A stretch of 64,000 nucleotides of DNA from Nocardia albiluteola (GTDB taxonomy: Bacteria; Actinomycetota; Actinomycetes; Mycobacteriales; Mycobacteriaceae), in assembly GCF_018860155.1 (NCBI RefSeq), contig NZ_JAHKNI010000004.1:372001-436000 (forward strand), read 5' to 3'. Positions 33,297-42,773 of the stretch are shown here, in pieces. How positions within the stretch are numbered: position 1 is the first letter of the stretch; every line of letters begins with the position of its first letter. A program made the translations under genes and the position numbers. The notes beneath the pieces are model-generated. The model ran no database searches. It was not told where the DNA came from and worked only from the letters and a program-made list of their open reading frames with translations.

Positions 33297-34055
33297 CTAT
33301 GCCCCGAGGTCGGGCACGATGAACTTCCCGGCCGCCAGACCGCCGTCGATCGCCACCTCCGCGCCGGAGATGTACGCCGAGGCATCCGAGGCCAGGAACG
33401 CCACCAGCTCGGCGACCTCCACGGGCAGACCGGTGCGCTGCAGCGGCAGCGTCGGGAAGCTGCCCGGCCCGGTCGTCAGCGTCGGGACCATCGGGGTCGC
33501 GATCGGCCCCGGATGCACCGAGTTGACGCGAATGCCCTGCGGCCCCAGCTCGAGCGCCGCGGTCTTGGTCAAGCCGCGCAGGCCCCACTTGGACGCGCCG
33601 TAGGCGCTGTGGCGCAGCAGTCCCTCGAGGCCCGCCTGCGAGGAGATATTGACGATCGAGCCGCCCCCGGCCCGCGCCATGGGCTCGACCACGGCCCGGA
33701 TGCCGCGGAACGCGCCGACGAGGTTCACTCGCAGAATCCGGTCGAACTCCTCGGGCGCGGTATCCACGAGCGGCTTCGCGGTGTAGATGGCCGCGTTGTT
33801 CACCAGCACGTCCAGCTTGCCGAATTCGGCGACCGCCACCGCGATCGCGGCGTTCCAGTCGTTGTCGTCGGTGATGTCGTGCCGCACGAAACGTGCCGCG
33901 TCGCCGAGGGATTCGGCCAGCGCCTTGCCTTCGGTCTCCAGCACGTCGCTGATCACGACCTTGGCGCCACGGGAAACGAACAGCTCCGCCTCGGCGGCGC
34001 CCTGGCCGCGGGCGGCGCCGGTGATGAGGGCGACTTTGCCCGCGAGATCAACCAT
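33297..34055 (-). CDS. Short-chain dehydrogenase/reductase
   Basis: A 252-aa classical SDR. The nucleotide site is ITGAARGQG (residues about 10-18), NNAA follows, and the catalytic Ser-Tyr-Lys appear in NISSQAG and YGASKWGL. GPIATPMV follows as in 3-alpha/20-beta-hydroxysteroid dehydrogenases, which this sequence resembles. It is the first gene after the LLM oxidoreductase on the minus strand (27-nt gap). NAD specificity is likely because an Asp (SDV) ends strand 2. Confidence 0.9.
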   Translation of the reverse strand: MVDLAGKVALITGAARGQGAAEAELFVSRGAKVVISDVLETEGKALAESLGDAARFVRHDITDDNDWNAAIAVAVAEFGKLDVLVNNAAIYTAKPLVDTAPEEFDRILRVNLVGAFRGIRAVVEPMARAGGGSIVNISSQAGLEGLLRHSAYGASKWGLRGLTKTAALELGPQGIRVNSVHPGPIATPMVPTLTTGPGSFPTLPLQRTGLPVEVAELVAFLASDASAYISGAEVAIDGGLAAGKFIVPDLGA

Positions 34056-34082
34056 GATGAGCTCCTTGACGATTCGGGCGGG

Positions 34083-35210
34083 CTACTTGTTGCGGAAGTG
34101 CGGGATCACCTTCTCGCCCCAGTGCCGGATGGTTTCCAGGCACGCCTCCTGCGGCACGGTGCCCATCTGGATCAGGCACAGGATCTCGTCGGCGCCCGCC
34201 TCCTGCAGCCGCTCCACGTAGGCGATGGCGTCCTCGGGGCTGCCGTAGGCGTGCTCGGCGTTGAAGACCGACGTCGAACCGGTCTTCACCGGGATCTTCG
34301 CCTCGTGCAGGTAGGCCACGTGCTCGTCGGCGGCCTCGCGGATGCGGGCGACCTCGTCCACGGTCGGGTCGACGGCCTCGTCGGGGACGGGCCCGGCGCC
34401 GTAGTAGTGCTTGATCGACTGGGCGAAGAAGCGCTGACCGCGCGCGCCGATCTGCTGGGCCTTCTCCCGGTCGTCCAGCACGATGGTCGGGCACAGCGCC
34501 GCGAAGTGGTCGTTGGTCACGGTCGAGACGAACCGCTCCCCGGTGCGGGCGGCGATCGCCTCGTCATAGGTGCGGCGCAGCTCGGCGATCTCCTCCGCGC
34601 CCGCGAAACCCAGTACCAGCGCGCCGATTCCGTAGTCGGCGGCGAGCTTGAGGGTGTCCTTCTTGGTGCACGCCATGAACAGCGGGGGATGCGGGCGCTG
34701 CACGGGACGCGGCAGCAGCGAATGCGGGTCGATGTCCAAAAGCTCACCGTGGTACTCGAATTCGCCCTCCGGATCCTGCCAGGCCTGGCCGATCATCCGC
34801 AGCGACTCCTCGACCTCCTGATAGGTGCGGTCGGGATCCACACCGCACATGGAGGTTTCGACGGGCGTCGCGCCGCGGCCGGCGCCGAGGTTCAAGCGGC
34901 CGTTCGAGAGCACGTCCAGCATGGCGGCGCGTTCGGCCGCGCGCACCGGGTGGTTGAAGTTGAACGGCATGCACACCACGCCGTGGCCGATGCGGATCCG
35001 CTCGGTCTTGGCGGCGACCCAGGTCAGGAAGATCTCCGGGGCGCTCATGTGCGCATACCACTTCAGGCCGTGGTGTTCCACGGCCCAGACCGTGTCGAAG
35101 CCCATCTCGTCGGCCAGCACCGCCTGCTCGACGCAGTCGCGCAGCACCTGGGCCTCGTGTTCGGCGGTCGGGTTGGTCATCTGGGCCTCGAAGATCATCG
35201 AGAACTTCAT
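34083..35210 (-). CDS. LLM class flavin-dependent oxidoreductase
   Basis: A 375-aa luciferase-like monooxygenase-fold protein. The barrel pattern is visible from MKFSMIFEAQM, ADEMGFDTVWAVEHHGL, IRIGHGVVCMPFNFNHPVRAAERAAMLDVLSNGRL and LGAGRGATPVE. Members use FMNH2 or F420. It leads the minus-strand run LLM-SDR-esterase-VOC and is divergent from the KstD-like gene. The 196-bp gap at 35211-35406 includes a 7-bp inverted repeat (35337-35353). Its substrate is probably a ring or aliphatic ketone or aldehyde from lipid catabolism, by context only. Confidence 0.9.
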   Translation of the reverse strand: MKFSMIFEAQMTNPTAEHEAQVLRDCVEQAVLADEMGFDTVWAVEHHGLKWYAHMSAPEIFLTWVAAKTERIRIGHGVVCMPFNFNHPVRAAERAAMLDVLSNGRLNLGAGRGATPVETSMCGVDPDRTYQEVEESLRMIGQAWQDPEGEFEYHGELLDIDPHSLLPRPVQRPHPPLFMACTKKDTLKLAADYGIGALVLGFAGAEEIAELRRTYDEAIAARTGERFVSTVTNDHFAALCPTIVLDDREKAQQIGARGQRFFAQSIKHYYGAGPVPDEAVDPTVDEVARIREAADEHVAYLHEAKIPVKTGSTSVFNAEHAYGSPEDAIAYVERLQEAGADEILCLIQMGTVPQEACLETIRHWGEKVIPHFRNK

Positions 35211-35336
35211 CCGGGTCTCCTGGGTTGTTTCGTATCGTCGGTGCGAGTCGGTCGGCGGCGCCTGGGGGCAGCGAGTGCCGGCGGCGTTATGCCTAATCGA
35301 AATACTCCTAGCCGAATTGCAGGAGGTCAGTCACAA

Positions 35337-35353
35337 GTCCCGGTGGCCGGGAC
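35337..35353. promoter_or_regulatory. Inverted repeat in LLM/KstD-like divergent promoter region
   Basis: GTCCCGG and CCGGGAC (7-bp arms, 3-bp centre) lie about 54 bp upstream of the KstD-like start. It does not match the KstR or KstR2 operator consensus. It may be an operator for the divergent genes. Confidence 0.35.
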
Positions 35354-35406
35354 CGCCCGATGTCCCAGGTGTGTGGTCGGTCATAGCGTCGAGCCCAGGA
35401 GGATGG

Positions 35407-37101
35407 ATGACACAGGAATTCGAGTTCGACGTGGTGGTGGTGGGCTCCGGCGCCGCCGGGATGACGGCGGCGCTGACCGCCGCCTATCGCGGGCTGTCGG
35501 TCACGCTCATCGAGAAGAGCCGCAGTTTCGGCGGGTCCACCGCGCGCTCGGGCGGCGCACTGTGGATTCCGAACAACCCGGTGTTGCAGCGCGCCGGCGT
35601 GCCCGACAGTCCGGAGCTGGCGCGCACGTATCTGAAAGCGGTTGTGGGCGATCGAGTTCCGGAGGTCAAGCAGCGTGCCTTCCTGGACAACGGCCCCGAG
35701 ATGATGCGCTATATCGGTGCGCGCAGCAAGTACTGGGAGTTCTTCTACGACCGCGGGTATTCCGACTATCACCCGGAATTCCCCGGTGGCCTGGCGCAGG
35801 GCCGCAGCATCGAGCCGGTCGTTCTCGACGGTCGATTGCTCGGCGGTGATCTGCACAAGATCAACCAGCCGACCATGTCGGGCCCGAAGGGAATCGCCTT
35901 CACGGCCAAGGATTTCCACGATCTGAACATGATCGCCCGCACGTGGACCGGTAAGCGGACCGCGATGCGGGTGGGCGCCCAGGCGGTGGCCAACAAGCTG
36001 CGCGGCGGCCTGCCGCTGTCGCTGGGCAAGGCCCTGGCCGCTCGGCTGTGGCTCTCGTTGCGCGATGCGGCGGTCCCGGTCTGGCTCGAGACCCCGCTGC
36101 TCGAGCTGCTCACCGAGGGTGACGCCGTGACCGGCGTGCGCGCGGAGCATCAGGGCGCGCCGGTGGTCATCAAGGCCCGGCGCGGGGTGATCCTGGCCGC
36201 CGGCGGATTCGAGCACAACCTGGAGATGCGCAAGCAGTACATGTCCGGGCCGCAGTCCACGGACTGGACCGTGGGCGCCACCGAGAACCTCGGCGAGGGC
36301 ATCGTCGCGGGCCAGAAGGCGGGCGCCGCAGTGGATCTCATGGACGATGCGTGGTGGGGCCCGTCGGTCCGCAATCCCGAGGGGCCGCCGTTCTTCTGCC
36401 TGGCCGAGCGCGCCCAGCCCGGCGGGCTCATGGTCAATCAGGCCGGCGAGCGGTTCGTGAACGAATCCGCGCCGTATGTGAATGTGGTGCACCGGATGTA
36501 CGAGCAGCACAGCTCCGGTGCGGGCCACATCCCGGCGTACTTCATCATGGATCAGCAGTTCCGCGATCGGTATCTGTTCCTGGGAACCTTTCCCCGGCAG
36601 GGGATCCCGCAGAAGTATCTGGATGCAGGCATCATCAAGCGCGCCGAGACGCTCGACGGGCTGGCGGATCAGATCGGCGTCCCGGCCGCGACGCTCGCGG
36701 CGACGGTGGAGCGGTTCAACGGATTCGCCCGCAAGGGGCGCGACGAGGACTTCGGGCGCGGCGACTCGTCCTACGACCGCTACTACGGCGACCCGACGGT
36801 ACAGCCCAATCCCTGTCTGGCCCCGCTCGAACACGGCCCGTTCTACGCGGTCGAGATGGTGCCCGGAGATCTGGGCACCAAGGGCGGCCTGGTCACCGAC
36901 GAGCAGGCCCGGGTGCTCGACGACGGTGGCCGCCCGATCGCGGGACTCTTTGCGGCGGGCAACAATTCGGCCTCGGTGATGGGCAATGAATACGCCGGCG
37001 CCGGCGCCACGATCGGCCCCGCCATGGTCTTCGGCTACATCGCCGCCACCCATATCGCCGCGAACGCGGAATCGACCACAACCGTGGGAAGTGAGGAATG
37101 A
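35407..37101 (+). CDS. FAD-binding 3-ketosteroid delta1-dehydrogenase-like flavoprotein
   Basis: A 564-aa protein from ATG 35407, with AGGAGG 4 nt upstream. The FAD-binding motif is VVVVGSGAAGMTAALTAA (about 9-26), then FGGSTARSGG as in KstD and fumarate-reductase-type flavoproteins. The C-terminus GPFYAVEMVPGDLGTKGG and NEYAGAGATIGPAMVFGY matches the steroid delta1-dehydrogenase active-site region, including the conserved Tyr. It would introduce the C1-C2 double bond into ring A of a 3-ketosteroid. The stop overlaps the next SDR start. Which substrate (3-ketosteroid or a related ring compound) cannot be decided by sequence alone. Confidence 0.85.
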   Translation: MTQEFEFDVVVVGSGAAGMTAALTAAYRGLSVTLIEKSRSFGGSTARSGGALWIPNNPVLQRAGVPDSPELARTYLKAVVGDRVPEVKQRAFLDNGPEMMRYIGARSKYWEFFYDRGYSDYHPEFPGGLAQGRSIEPVVLDGRLLGGDLHKINQPTMSGPKGIAFTAKDFHDLNMIARTWTGKRTAMRVGAQAVANKLRGGLPLSLGKALAARLWLSLRDAAVPVWLETPLLELLTEGDAVTGVRAEHQGAPVVIKARRGVILAAGGFEHNLEMRKQYMSGPQSTDWTVGATENLGEGIVAGQKAGAAVDLMDDAWWGPSVRNPEGPPFFCLAERAQPGGLMVNQAGERFVNESAPYVNVVHRMYEQHSSGAGHIPAYFIMDQQFRDRYLFLGTFPRQGIPQKYLDAGIIKRAETLDGLADQIGVPAATLAATVERFNGFARKGRDEDFGRGDSSYDRYYGDPTVQPNPCLAPLEHGPFYAVEMVPGDLGTKGGLVTDEQARVLDDGGRPIAGLFAAGNNSASVMGNEYAGAGATIGPAMVFGYIAATHIAANAESTTTVGSEE

Positions 37102-37835
37102 CGATGGGCAGGGTTCAGGGTAGAACGGTCATCGTGACCGGTGGCGCGCGCGGCATGGGCGCGGCCTTCGCTCGCCGTCTGGTCGCCGAGGGCGCCTCGG
37201 TGCTGATCACCGACGTGCTTGCCGACGAGGGCAAAGCGGTTGCGGCGGAACTGGGTTCGGCCGCGGAGTTCATGGCGCACGATGTCACCGACGAAGCCGC
37301 CTGGCAGGCGGTGGTGGCGCGCGCCGAGGAGGCGTTCGGACCGGTGTCGGGGCTGGTGAACAACGCGGGGATCGTCCACGTGGACCCGATCGAGAACCTG
37401 GCCGAGGCCGACTACCGCAAGGTGATCGACGTCAATCAGGTCGGGGTATTCCTCGGCATGAAATCGGTTGTGCCCTCGATGCGCCGCGCCGGCAGCGGCT
37501 CGATCGTGAACATCTCCTCGATCGGCGGCATCATCTCGTTCTCGAATATCCTGGGCTACGTGGCCTCGAAGTGGGCCGTGCGCGGCATGACCAAGGCCGC
37601 CGCACAGGAGTTCGGCCCCTTGGGAATTCGGGTCAACTCGGTGCACCCAGGCGTCGTGATCACCGAGATGACCGCGGATTCACAGCGCTCGAATTCGATG
37701 TTCCAGGATCAGCCGATCTCGCGCGCGGGCACGCCCGAGGAGCTGGCGAATCTGGTGCTGTTCCTGATTTCCGACGAGTCCGGCTACAGCACCGGCTCCG
37801 AATTCGTCGCCGACGGCGGCTACACCACCCAATAA
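37098..37835 (+). CDS. Short-chain dehydrogenase/reductase (hydroxysteroid-dehydrogenase type)
   Basis: A 245-aa classical SDR. Motifs are VTGGARGMG, ITDV (acidic end of strand 2, NAD), NNAG, NISSIGG with the Ser, and YVASKWAVRG with Tyr and Lys. ATG 37098 overlaps the KstD-like stop (4 nt), so the two are translationally coupled; ATG 37104 is an alternative. The pattern is close to 3-alpha(or 20-beta)-hydroxysteroid dehydrogenase. It likely interconverts a hydroxyl and ketone on the steroid handled by its neighbours. Confidence 0.9.
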   Translation: MTMGRVQGRTVIVTGGARGMGAAFARRLVAEGASVLITDVLADEGKAVAAELGSAAEFMAHDVTDEAAWQAVVARAEEAFGPVSGLVNNAGIVHVDPIENLAEADYRKVIDVNQVGVFLGMKSVVPSMRRAGSGSIVNISSIGGIISFSNILGYVASKWAVRGMTKAAAQEFGPLGIRVNSVHPGVVITEMTADSQRSNSMFQDQPISRAGTPEELANLVLFLISDESGYSTGSEFVADGGYTTQ

Positions 37836-37855
37836 GTTAGACAAGGACATTCGCG

Positions 37856-38677
37856 GTGAAGAATTTTACTGGCAAGACCGCCGTGATCACCGGCGCCGGG
37901 GCCGGAATCGGCCGGGCGCTGGCGCTGGAGCTGGCGCGGCAAGGTGCGCGGCTGGCGCTGTCCGGGCACAATCTGGACAACGTGGCCGAGACCGCCGCGC
38001 TGTGCGAGAAGGAGGGCGCCACCGCGCGTGCCTATCGGCTCGACGTGACCGACCGCGATGCCGTCTACGCCCATGCCGAGGAGGTACTCGAGGATTTCGG
38101 CACGATCAACATCGTGGTGAACAACGCGGGTGTTTCGCTGATCGCCAGCGTGGAGGAGGTCAGCTGGGAGGACTTCGAGTGGATCGTGAACATCAACTTC
38201 TGGGGCGTGGCCTACGGCACGAAAGCCTTTCTGCCGCATGTGATCGCCTCGGGTGACGGCGCGATCGTCAATGTCTCGAGCATGTTCGGCCTGGCCGCCT
38301 GCCCCACCCAGGGCTCGTACAACGCGACGAAGTTCGCCGTGCGCGGATTCACCGACGCGCTGCGCCAGGAGATCAAGATCGCCGGGCACAATGTGGTCGT
38401 CAACTGCGTGCATCCCGGCATGATCAAGACCGGGATCGCGTGGAAGGCGCACGTCGGTGGCAACCACAGCCGCGACGCCCTGGCCGCGAACTTCGACAAG
38501 CTGGCCAAGACGAGTCCCGAGAAGGCGGCGCACGCCATCCTCGACGGCATCCGCAAGGATAAGGCGAAGGTCCTGATCGGCAACGACGCGCGGATGATCG
38601 ACTGGCTGCCGCGCCTGTTCGGGTCCGGCTATCAGAAGATCATCACCGCGCAGATGAAGAACGAGGTCAACAAGTAG
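37856..38677 (+). CDS. Short-chain dehydrogenase/reductase
   Basis: A 273-aa SDR from GTG 37856 (MKNFTGKTAVITGAGAGIGR). Cofactor and catalytic motifs are TGAGAGIG, NNAG, NVSSMFG and YNATKFAVRG. It lies 20 nt after the second gene of the KstD-like operon. The C-terminal extension (FDKLAKTSPEKAAHAILDGI, ending NEVNK) follows the acetoin or acyl-reductase style SDRs of mycobacteria. A hairpin at 38703-38738 ends the run. The substrate is unknown. Confidence 0.9.
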   Translation: MKNFTGKTAVITGAGAGIGRALALELARQGARLALSGHNLDNVAETAALCEKEGATARAYRLDVTDRDAVYAHAEEVLEDFGTINIVVNNAGVSLIASVEEVSWEDFEWIVNINFWGVAYGTKAFLPHVIASGDGAIVNVSSMFGLAACPTQGSYNATKFAVRGFTDALRQEIKIAGHNVVVNCVHPGMIKTGIAWKAHVGGNHSRDALAANFDKLAKTSPEKAAHAILDGIRKDKAKVLIGNDARMIDWLPRLFGSGYQKIITAQMKNEVNK

Positions 38678-38702
38678 GGGAGTAGTTCCCGGTGTGCCTG
38701 TG

Positions 38703-38738
38703 GATGATGCGTGCGGCCGATCGGTCGCACGCATCATC
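38703..38738. terminator. Hairpin terminator between convergent SDR and FadD genes
   Basis: GATGATGCGTGCG (38703-38715) pairs perfectly with CGCACGCATCATC (38726-38738) across a 10-nt loop. It lies 25 nt past the SDR stop and can serve both strands. There is no T-run. Confidence 0.7.
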
Positions 38739-38764
38739 GGTATCTGCGGGAAACCTGGTGGTGT

Positions 38765-40387
38765 TCAGCCGGATTGATCCGGCGCCGGATATTCCGCCCG
38801 CAGGTCGGTCTTGCGCACCTTGCCCGCGACATTGCGCGGAAGGGTATCGACGAAGTAGATGTGACGAGGGATCTTATAGCCCGCCATACGGTTTCGCGCC
38901 CAGGCGAGAATCGCCTCGGCGTCCGCGCCGGGCCCGGCCGGGACGATGAACGCCGCGCCCGCCTCGCCGAGCCGGGCATCGGGTACGCCGATCACCGCCA
39001 CATCCTCGATTCCGGGATGCTCCAGGAGAATTCGCTCGATCTCGGCCGGATAGGCGTTGAAGCCGCCGACGATGAACATGTCCTTGAGCCGGTCTGTGAC
39101 GTGCAGGTAGCCGCATTCGTCCAGGTAGCCCACGTCGCCGGTGTGCAGGAGGCCCTCGGGATCGATGGCTGCGGCGGTGGCGGCCGGATCGTCCAGATAG
39201 CCGTGCATGACATTCGGTCCCCGGACGGCGATCTCGCCGTTCTCTCCCATGGGTGCGGGATTACCGGCCGAATCCAGGATGCGAATCTCGCTGCCGGGCA
39301 GGGTTTGCCCGACGGTGGTGGCGATCAGCTCGGCGGGCGCATCGGGCGGGCAGATGGACACCACGCCGATCGACTCCGTGAGCCCGTAGGCGGTGAACAC
39401 GTGCGCGATGCCCAGCCGGTCGCGGATCCGCTCGACGAGCGCGACCGGGATCCTCGCGCCGCCGGTCCCGGCGAGGCGTACCGTCGGCAGCGCCCGATCG
39501 GCCCGGATGAGGTCGCCGAAAAGTGTTGGGGGACCGGTCAGCACGGTGATTCGATGCCGCTCGATCTGCTCGGCGACCAGGCGGGCGTCGAATCGCTCGA
39601 CCGGCACCATGCACGCTGCCCGCAGCAGGCAGGCGATGATCCCGGCCTTGTAGCCGAACGTGTGCGAGAACGGATTCACCAGCAGGTACCGGTCGGCGTG
39701 CCGCAGCGTGACCGCGGTGGCCCAGTGTTCGAACACCGCGAGGGTCTGCCCCTGGGTGGCCAGGACCCCCTTGGGGGCGCCGGTCGTTCCGGAGGTGAAC
39801 AGGATGTCACCTATATCGTCGGGTGTGACGGCGGCGCAGCGGAGTTCGGCCTCGGCCTCGGTGATCCGGTGGCCGGATTCGAGGAAGCCCGGCCAGGAGG
39901 CGATCGGCACGACGTTCTCGTCCGGATGCGTCGTGCCGGTGTCGGCCAGCAGCACGATCGTTTCGAGATCCGGTAGGGCGCTGCCGGATTCGGAGAGCAG
40001 GCGCGGATAGTCCGTGTCCAGGAAGCCGCGCACGGTGAAAAGCACGCGGGATCGGCTGCGCGCCAGGATGTCCGCGGCCTCCGGACCGCGCAGGCGGGTA
40101 CCGACCGGCACCAGTGTGGCCCCGGCACTCAGTAGTCCGAGCGCGGTGACGATCCAGCGCGTGCTGTTCGGCGCCCAGATCGCGGCCCGATCGCCGGCGC
40201 GCAGCCCGGCAGCCATCGCGGCTCGGGTCACCGCGCGCGCCGCGGCGTGGAGTTCGGCGTACGTCAGCGTGTCGTCGGGCCCGGCGATGGCCGCCGACGT
40301 CCCGTGCTCGCGGGCCCGCCGCGCCAGCACGGCCGGTATCGTCGCGTGCCCGTCGCCAACGCTCGATGCTGGTTCGGGCCGATTCAT
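38765..40387 (-). CDS. Acyl-CoA synthetase, FadD3-like
   Basis: A 540-aa adenylate-forming enzyme from ATG 40387 (MNRPEPASSVGDG); a longer frame to 41059 has no support. Motifs are LFTSGTTGAPKGV (A3), YGLTE (A5), GLLHTGDVGYLDE (A7), and RNVAGKVRKTDL with the catalytic Lys (A10). Segments such as NPFSHTFGYKAGIIACL, ERHRITVLTGPPT and RGPNVMHGYLDDPAATAAAI closely follow FadD3 of M. tuberculosis as I remember it, the ligase that activates the C/D-ring propionate of cholesterol. Its proximity to KstD-like and HSD-like genes supports a steroid role. It faces the SDR operon (convergent). Confidence 0.88.
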   Translation of the reverse strand: MNRPEPASSVGDGHATIPAVLARRAREHGTSAAIAGPDDTLTYAELHAAARAVTRAAMAAGLRAGDRAAIWAPNSTRWIVTALGLLSAGATLVPVGTRLRGPEAADILARSRSRVLFTVRGFLDTDYPRLLSESGSALPDLETIVLLADTGTTHPDENVVPIASWPGFLESGHRITEAEAELRCAAVTPDDIGDILFTSGTTGAPKGVLATQGQTLAVFEHWATAVTLRHADRYLLVNPFSHTFGYKAGIIACLLRAACMVPVERFDARLVAEQIERHRITVLTGPPTLFGDLIRADRALPTVRLAGTGGARIPVALVERIRDRLGIAHVFTAYGLTESIGVVSICPPDAPAELIATTVGQTLPGSEIRILDSAGNPAPMGENGEIAVRGPNVMHGYLDDPAATAAAIDPEGLLHTGDVGYLDECGYLHVTDRLKDMFIVGGFNAYPAEIERILLEHPGIEDVAVIGVPDARLGEAGAAFIVPAGPGADAEAILAWARNRMAGYKIPRHIYFVDTLPRNVAGKVRKTDLRAEYPAPDQSG

Positions 40388-40625
40388 GCCCGCCATCGTG
40401 CCCCATGGAACCCGCATTTTCGGCCGAACGACGCGGTGAGTCCCGGTCACCGGGCGGATCCGGCCCCTGCCGGAGACATCCTGCTCAGCGGGATCATGGC
40501 TACTGGCTACGGGCCGCCGCGCGGCACGCTCGTGAGAGGACCCGTCCGTGCCCGAGGCCGGGAAACCGCCCACCGGTGCGGACAACGGTGGTCCCGAGAT
40601 GAATTCACGACCTACGAGGAGTGCT

Positions 40626-42773
40626 ATGACCGCGGGTGCGGAGCTGGATCGACGACCCGACGTCTCGGCGGAGGACACCGTCGTCGGACTCGACGGCGGC
40701 TGCACCCTGTCGCGGGAGCGGATCGGTGGCAAGGCCTGGAGCGTCAACCACATGCGGTCGCTGGGATTGCCGGTGCCGCCCGCGTTCGTGCTGACCACCG
40801 AGGCGTGGGCGGATTTCACCGCGCGCGGCGACATCGCGGACGAAATCTGGCGCGCGGTTCGCGACGGCATTGCCGCCCTCGAGCGCGGAACCGGGCGCGG
40901 GTTCGGTGCCGGCCACCGGCCGCTGCTGGTGTCGGTGCGTTCGGGCGCCGCGGTGAGCATGCCCGGGATGATGGACACCGTGCTGAATCTGGGCATCAAT
41001 CCCGAGGTCGAGCAGGCGCTGGCCGCCGAGACCCGAAATCCGGCGTATGCCAGGGACACTCATGACCGGTTCGTGGCACAGTACCGCGAGACCGTGCTCG
41101 GCGATGCGGCCGGTGAGGTGCCGCCGGATCCGTGGCAGCAGCTTCGCGGGGCGATCACCGCGGTGTTCCGGTCGTGGGATTCCGCGCGGGCCAAGACCTA
41201 TCGGCGCACGCGCGGTGTGCCCGACACGCTCGGCACGGCGGTGACCGTGCAGGCCATGGTGTTCGGCAATCTGGACGACGATTCGGGCACCGGGGTGCTG
41301 TTCAGCCGCAACCCGAATACCGGTGACGGCCCGGCCTTCGGCGAATGGCTCGTCGGCGGGCAGGGCGAGGATGTCGTCTCGGGCCGTACCACGCCGCGGC
41401 CGCTGGACGAGCTGGCCGCCGCCCAACCGGCGGTGCACCGGCAGCTGATTGCCGCGGCCGAACTCCTCGAACGCGACGGCCGCGATATCCAGGACATCGA
41501 ATTCACCGTGGAATCCGGCGCGCTCTGGCTGCTGCAGTCGCGCGTGGCGAAGCGTTCGGCGCGCGCGGCCGTCCGCGCCGCGGTGGCCATGGTGCAGGAG
41601 GGACTGATCGATACGGCGACGGGCCTGGGCCGTGTGACCACCGATCAGGTGCGGGCGGTGCTGCGCCCGACCTCGGGAGACGACACCGGGCACGAGGCCC
41701 TGGCTCACGGCGAATCGGCCTGTCCGGGACTGGTTTCGGGCGTCGTGGTCACCGATCCGGCCGAGGCCGAGCGGCGTGCCGAGGCTGGCGCCGACGTGAT
41801 TCTGGTGCGCCGCACCACCAGTCCCGACGATCTCCACGGCATGATCGCCGCGCGGGCCGTGGTCACCGAACTGGGCGGCGCGACATCGCATGCGGCGCTG
41901 GTGAGCCGCGAGCTCGGGCGGCCGTGCGTGGTCGGGTGCGGCGACGGCGTCGTCGCGGCGCTGGCCGGGCGGACGGTGACGGTCGACGGCGGAGCCGGGG
42001 TGGTGTGGGACGGCGAGGTGGTCGGCACGGCCGTCGACGCGGGGACCGTCGAGGATATCGGCACGCTGGCCGGGTGGGCCGGTGTCGCGCCGGACCTGTT
42101 GGCCGATCGGCTCGCCGACACGGAAACGAAAGCCGCTGCGGCGGAGCCGAAGACGGAGCAGATCTCCGAGCTGGCGCTGCTGCGCCTGATCGGGGTGAAG
42201 GGGCGCGTGCGCGCCGAGGCGGCCGCGGCCAGCCTGGGCGGCGCCCAGGACGAGCTGACCGCCCGCCTCGAGGATCTTGCCGGTCGCGCGCTCTGTGTAG
42301 CGACTCCCGCCGGAGTCCGGCTCACCCCCGAGGGTCGCACCGAGCTGGAAAATCTGCTGGCGCAGGAACGTTCGGCCCTGGACCCGGTCGCGCTCGAGGC
42401 GGCGTACGACGACTTCTGTGCATTCAACGCGGAACTGAAGACGATCGTGACGCAGTGGCAGATGCGGGACCCGGCCACGGTGAACGATCACAGTGACGCC
42501 GAATACGATGCGGGCGTGCTGCTTCGGCTCACCGACCTGCACGAGCGGGTGCGCCCGCTGGGGTCGTGGCTGGGTGCGATCACGCCCCGACTGGCGCGAT
42601 ACCTGACCCGGCTGGATCTGGCCGTGCAGCGCATCGGCGAGGGCGACCACGCCTGGGTGGCGCGCCCGATCATGGACAGCTATCACACGGTGTGGTTCGA
42701 ACTACACGAGGATCTGATCGGACTGTGTGGGCTGACCCGGTCCGAGGAGGCGGAGGCCGGGCGTGCCCAGTAA
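40626..42773 (+). CDS. ppdK: Truncated pyruvate phosphate dikinase-like protein (ATP-grasp + phosphohistidine domain)
   Basis: A 715-aa protein. ATG 40626 follows GAGGAG (40616-40621); earlier in-frame starts at 40548 and 40599 lack a ribosome site. The N-terminal ATP-grasp region has GGKAWSVNHMRSLGLPVPPAF, LLVSVRSGAAVSMPGMMDTVLNLG and GVLFSRNPNTG. The swivel domain carries the phosphate-accepting His422 in ELGGATSHAALVSRELGRPCVVG. The C-terminal PEP/pyruvate TIM barrel of full-length PPDK is absent; instead ~250 helical residues follow, as in mycobacterial PpdK (Rv1127c, which is shorter). The partner domain that would use the phosphohistidine must be elsewhere. It overlaps a PtpB-like phosphatase by 11 nt. 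Confidence 0.85.
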   Translation: MTAGAELDRRPDVSAEDTVVGLDGGCTLSRERIGGKAWSVNHMRSLGLPVPPAFVLTTEAWADFTARGDIADEIWRAVRDGIAALERGTGRGFGAGHRPLLVSVRSGAAVSMPGMMDTVLNLGINPEVEQALAAETRNPAYARDTHDRFVAQYRETVLGDAAGEVPPDPWQQLRGAITAVFRSWDSARAKTYRRTRGVPDTLGTAVTVQAMVFGNLDDDSGTGVLFSRNPNTGDGPAFGEWLVGGQGEDVVSGRTTPRPLDELAAAQPAVHRQLIAAAELLERDGRDIQDIEFTVESGALWLLQSRVAKRSARAAVRAAVAMVQEGLIDTATGLGRVTTDQVRAVLRPTSGDDTGHEALAHGESACPGLVSGVVVTDPAEAERRAEAGADVILVRRTTSPDDLHGMIAARAVVTELGGATSHAALVSRELGRPCVVGCGDGVVAALAGRTVTVDGGAGVVWDGEVVGTAVDAGTVEDIGTLAGWAGVAPDLLADRLADTETKAAAAEPKTEQISELALLRLIGVKGRVRAEAAAASLGGAQDELTARLEDLAGRALCVATPAGVRLTPEGRTELENLLAQERSALDPVALEAAYDDFCAFNAELKTIVTQWQMRDPATVNDHSDAEYDAGVLLRLTDLHERVRPLGSWLGAITPRLARYLTRLDLAVQRIGEGDHAWVARPIMDSYHTVWFELHEDLIGLCGLTRSEEAEAGRAQ

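Noticed and set aside
35211..35406. KstR/KstR2 operator at the KstD-like promoter.
   Set aside because: The inverted repeat GTCCCGG/CCGGGAC does not match the AAC..GTT-type KstR or AAGCAAG-type KstR2 sequences.
40388..41059. N-terminal extension of the FadD3-like protein to 41059.
   Set aside because: The added ~220 codons lack adenylation-enzyme features and overlap the ppdK promoter and coding region on the other strand; the start at 40387 gives the normal family length.
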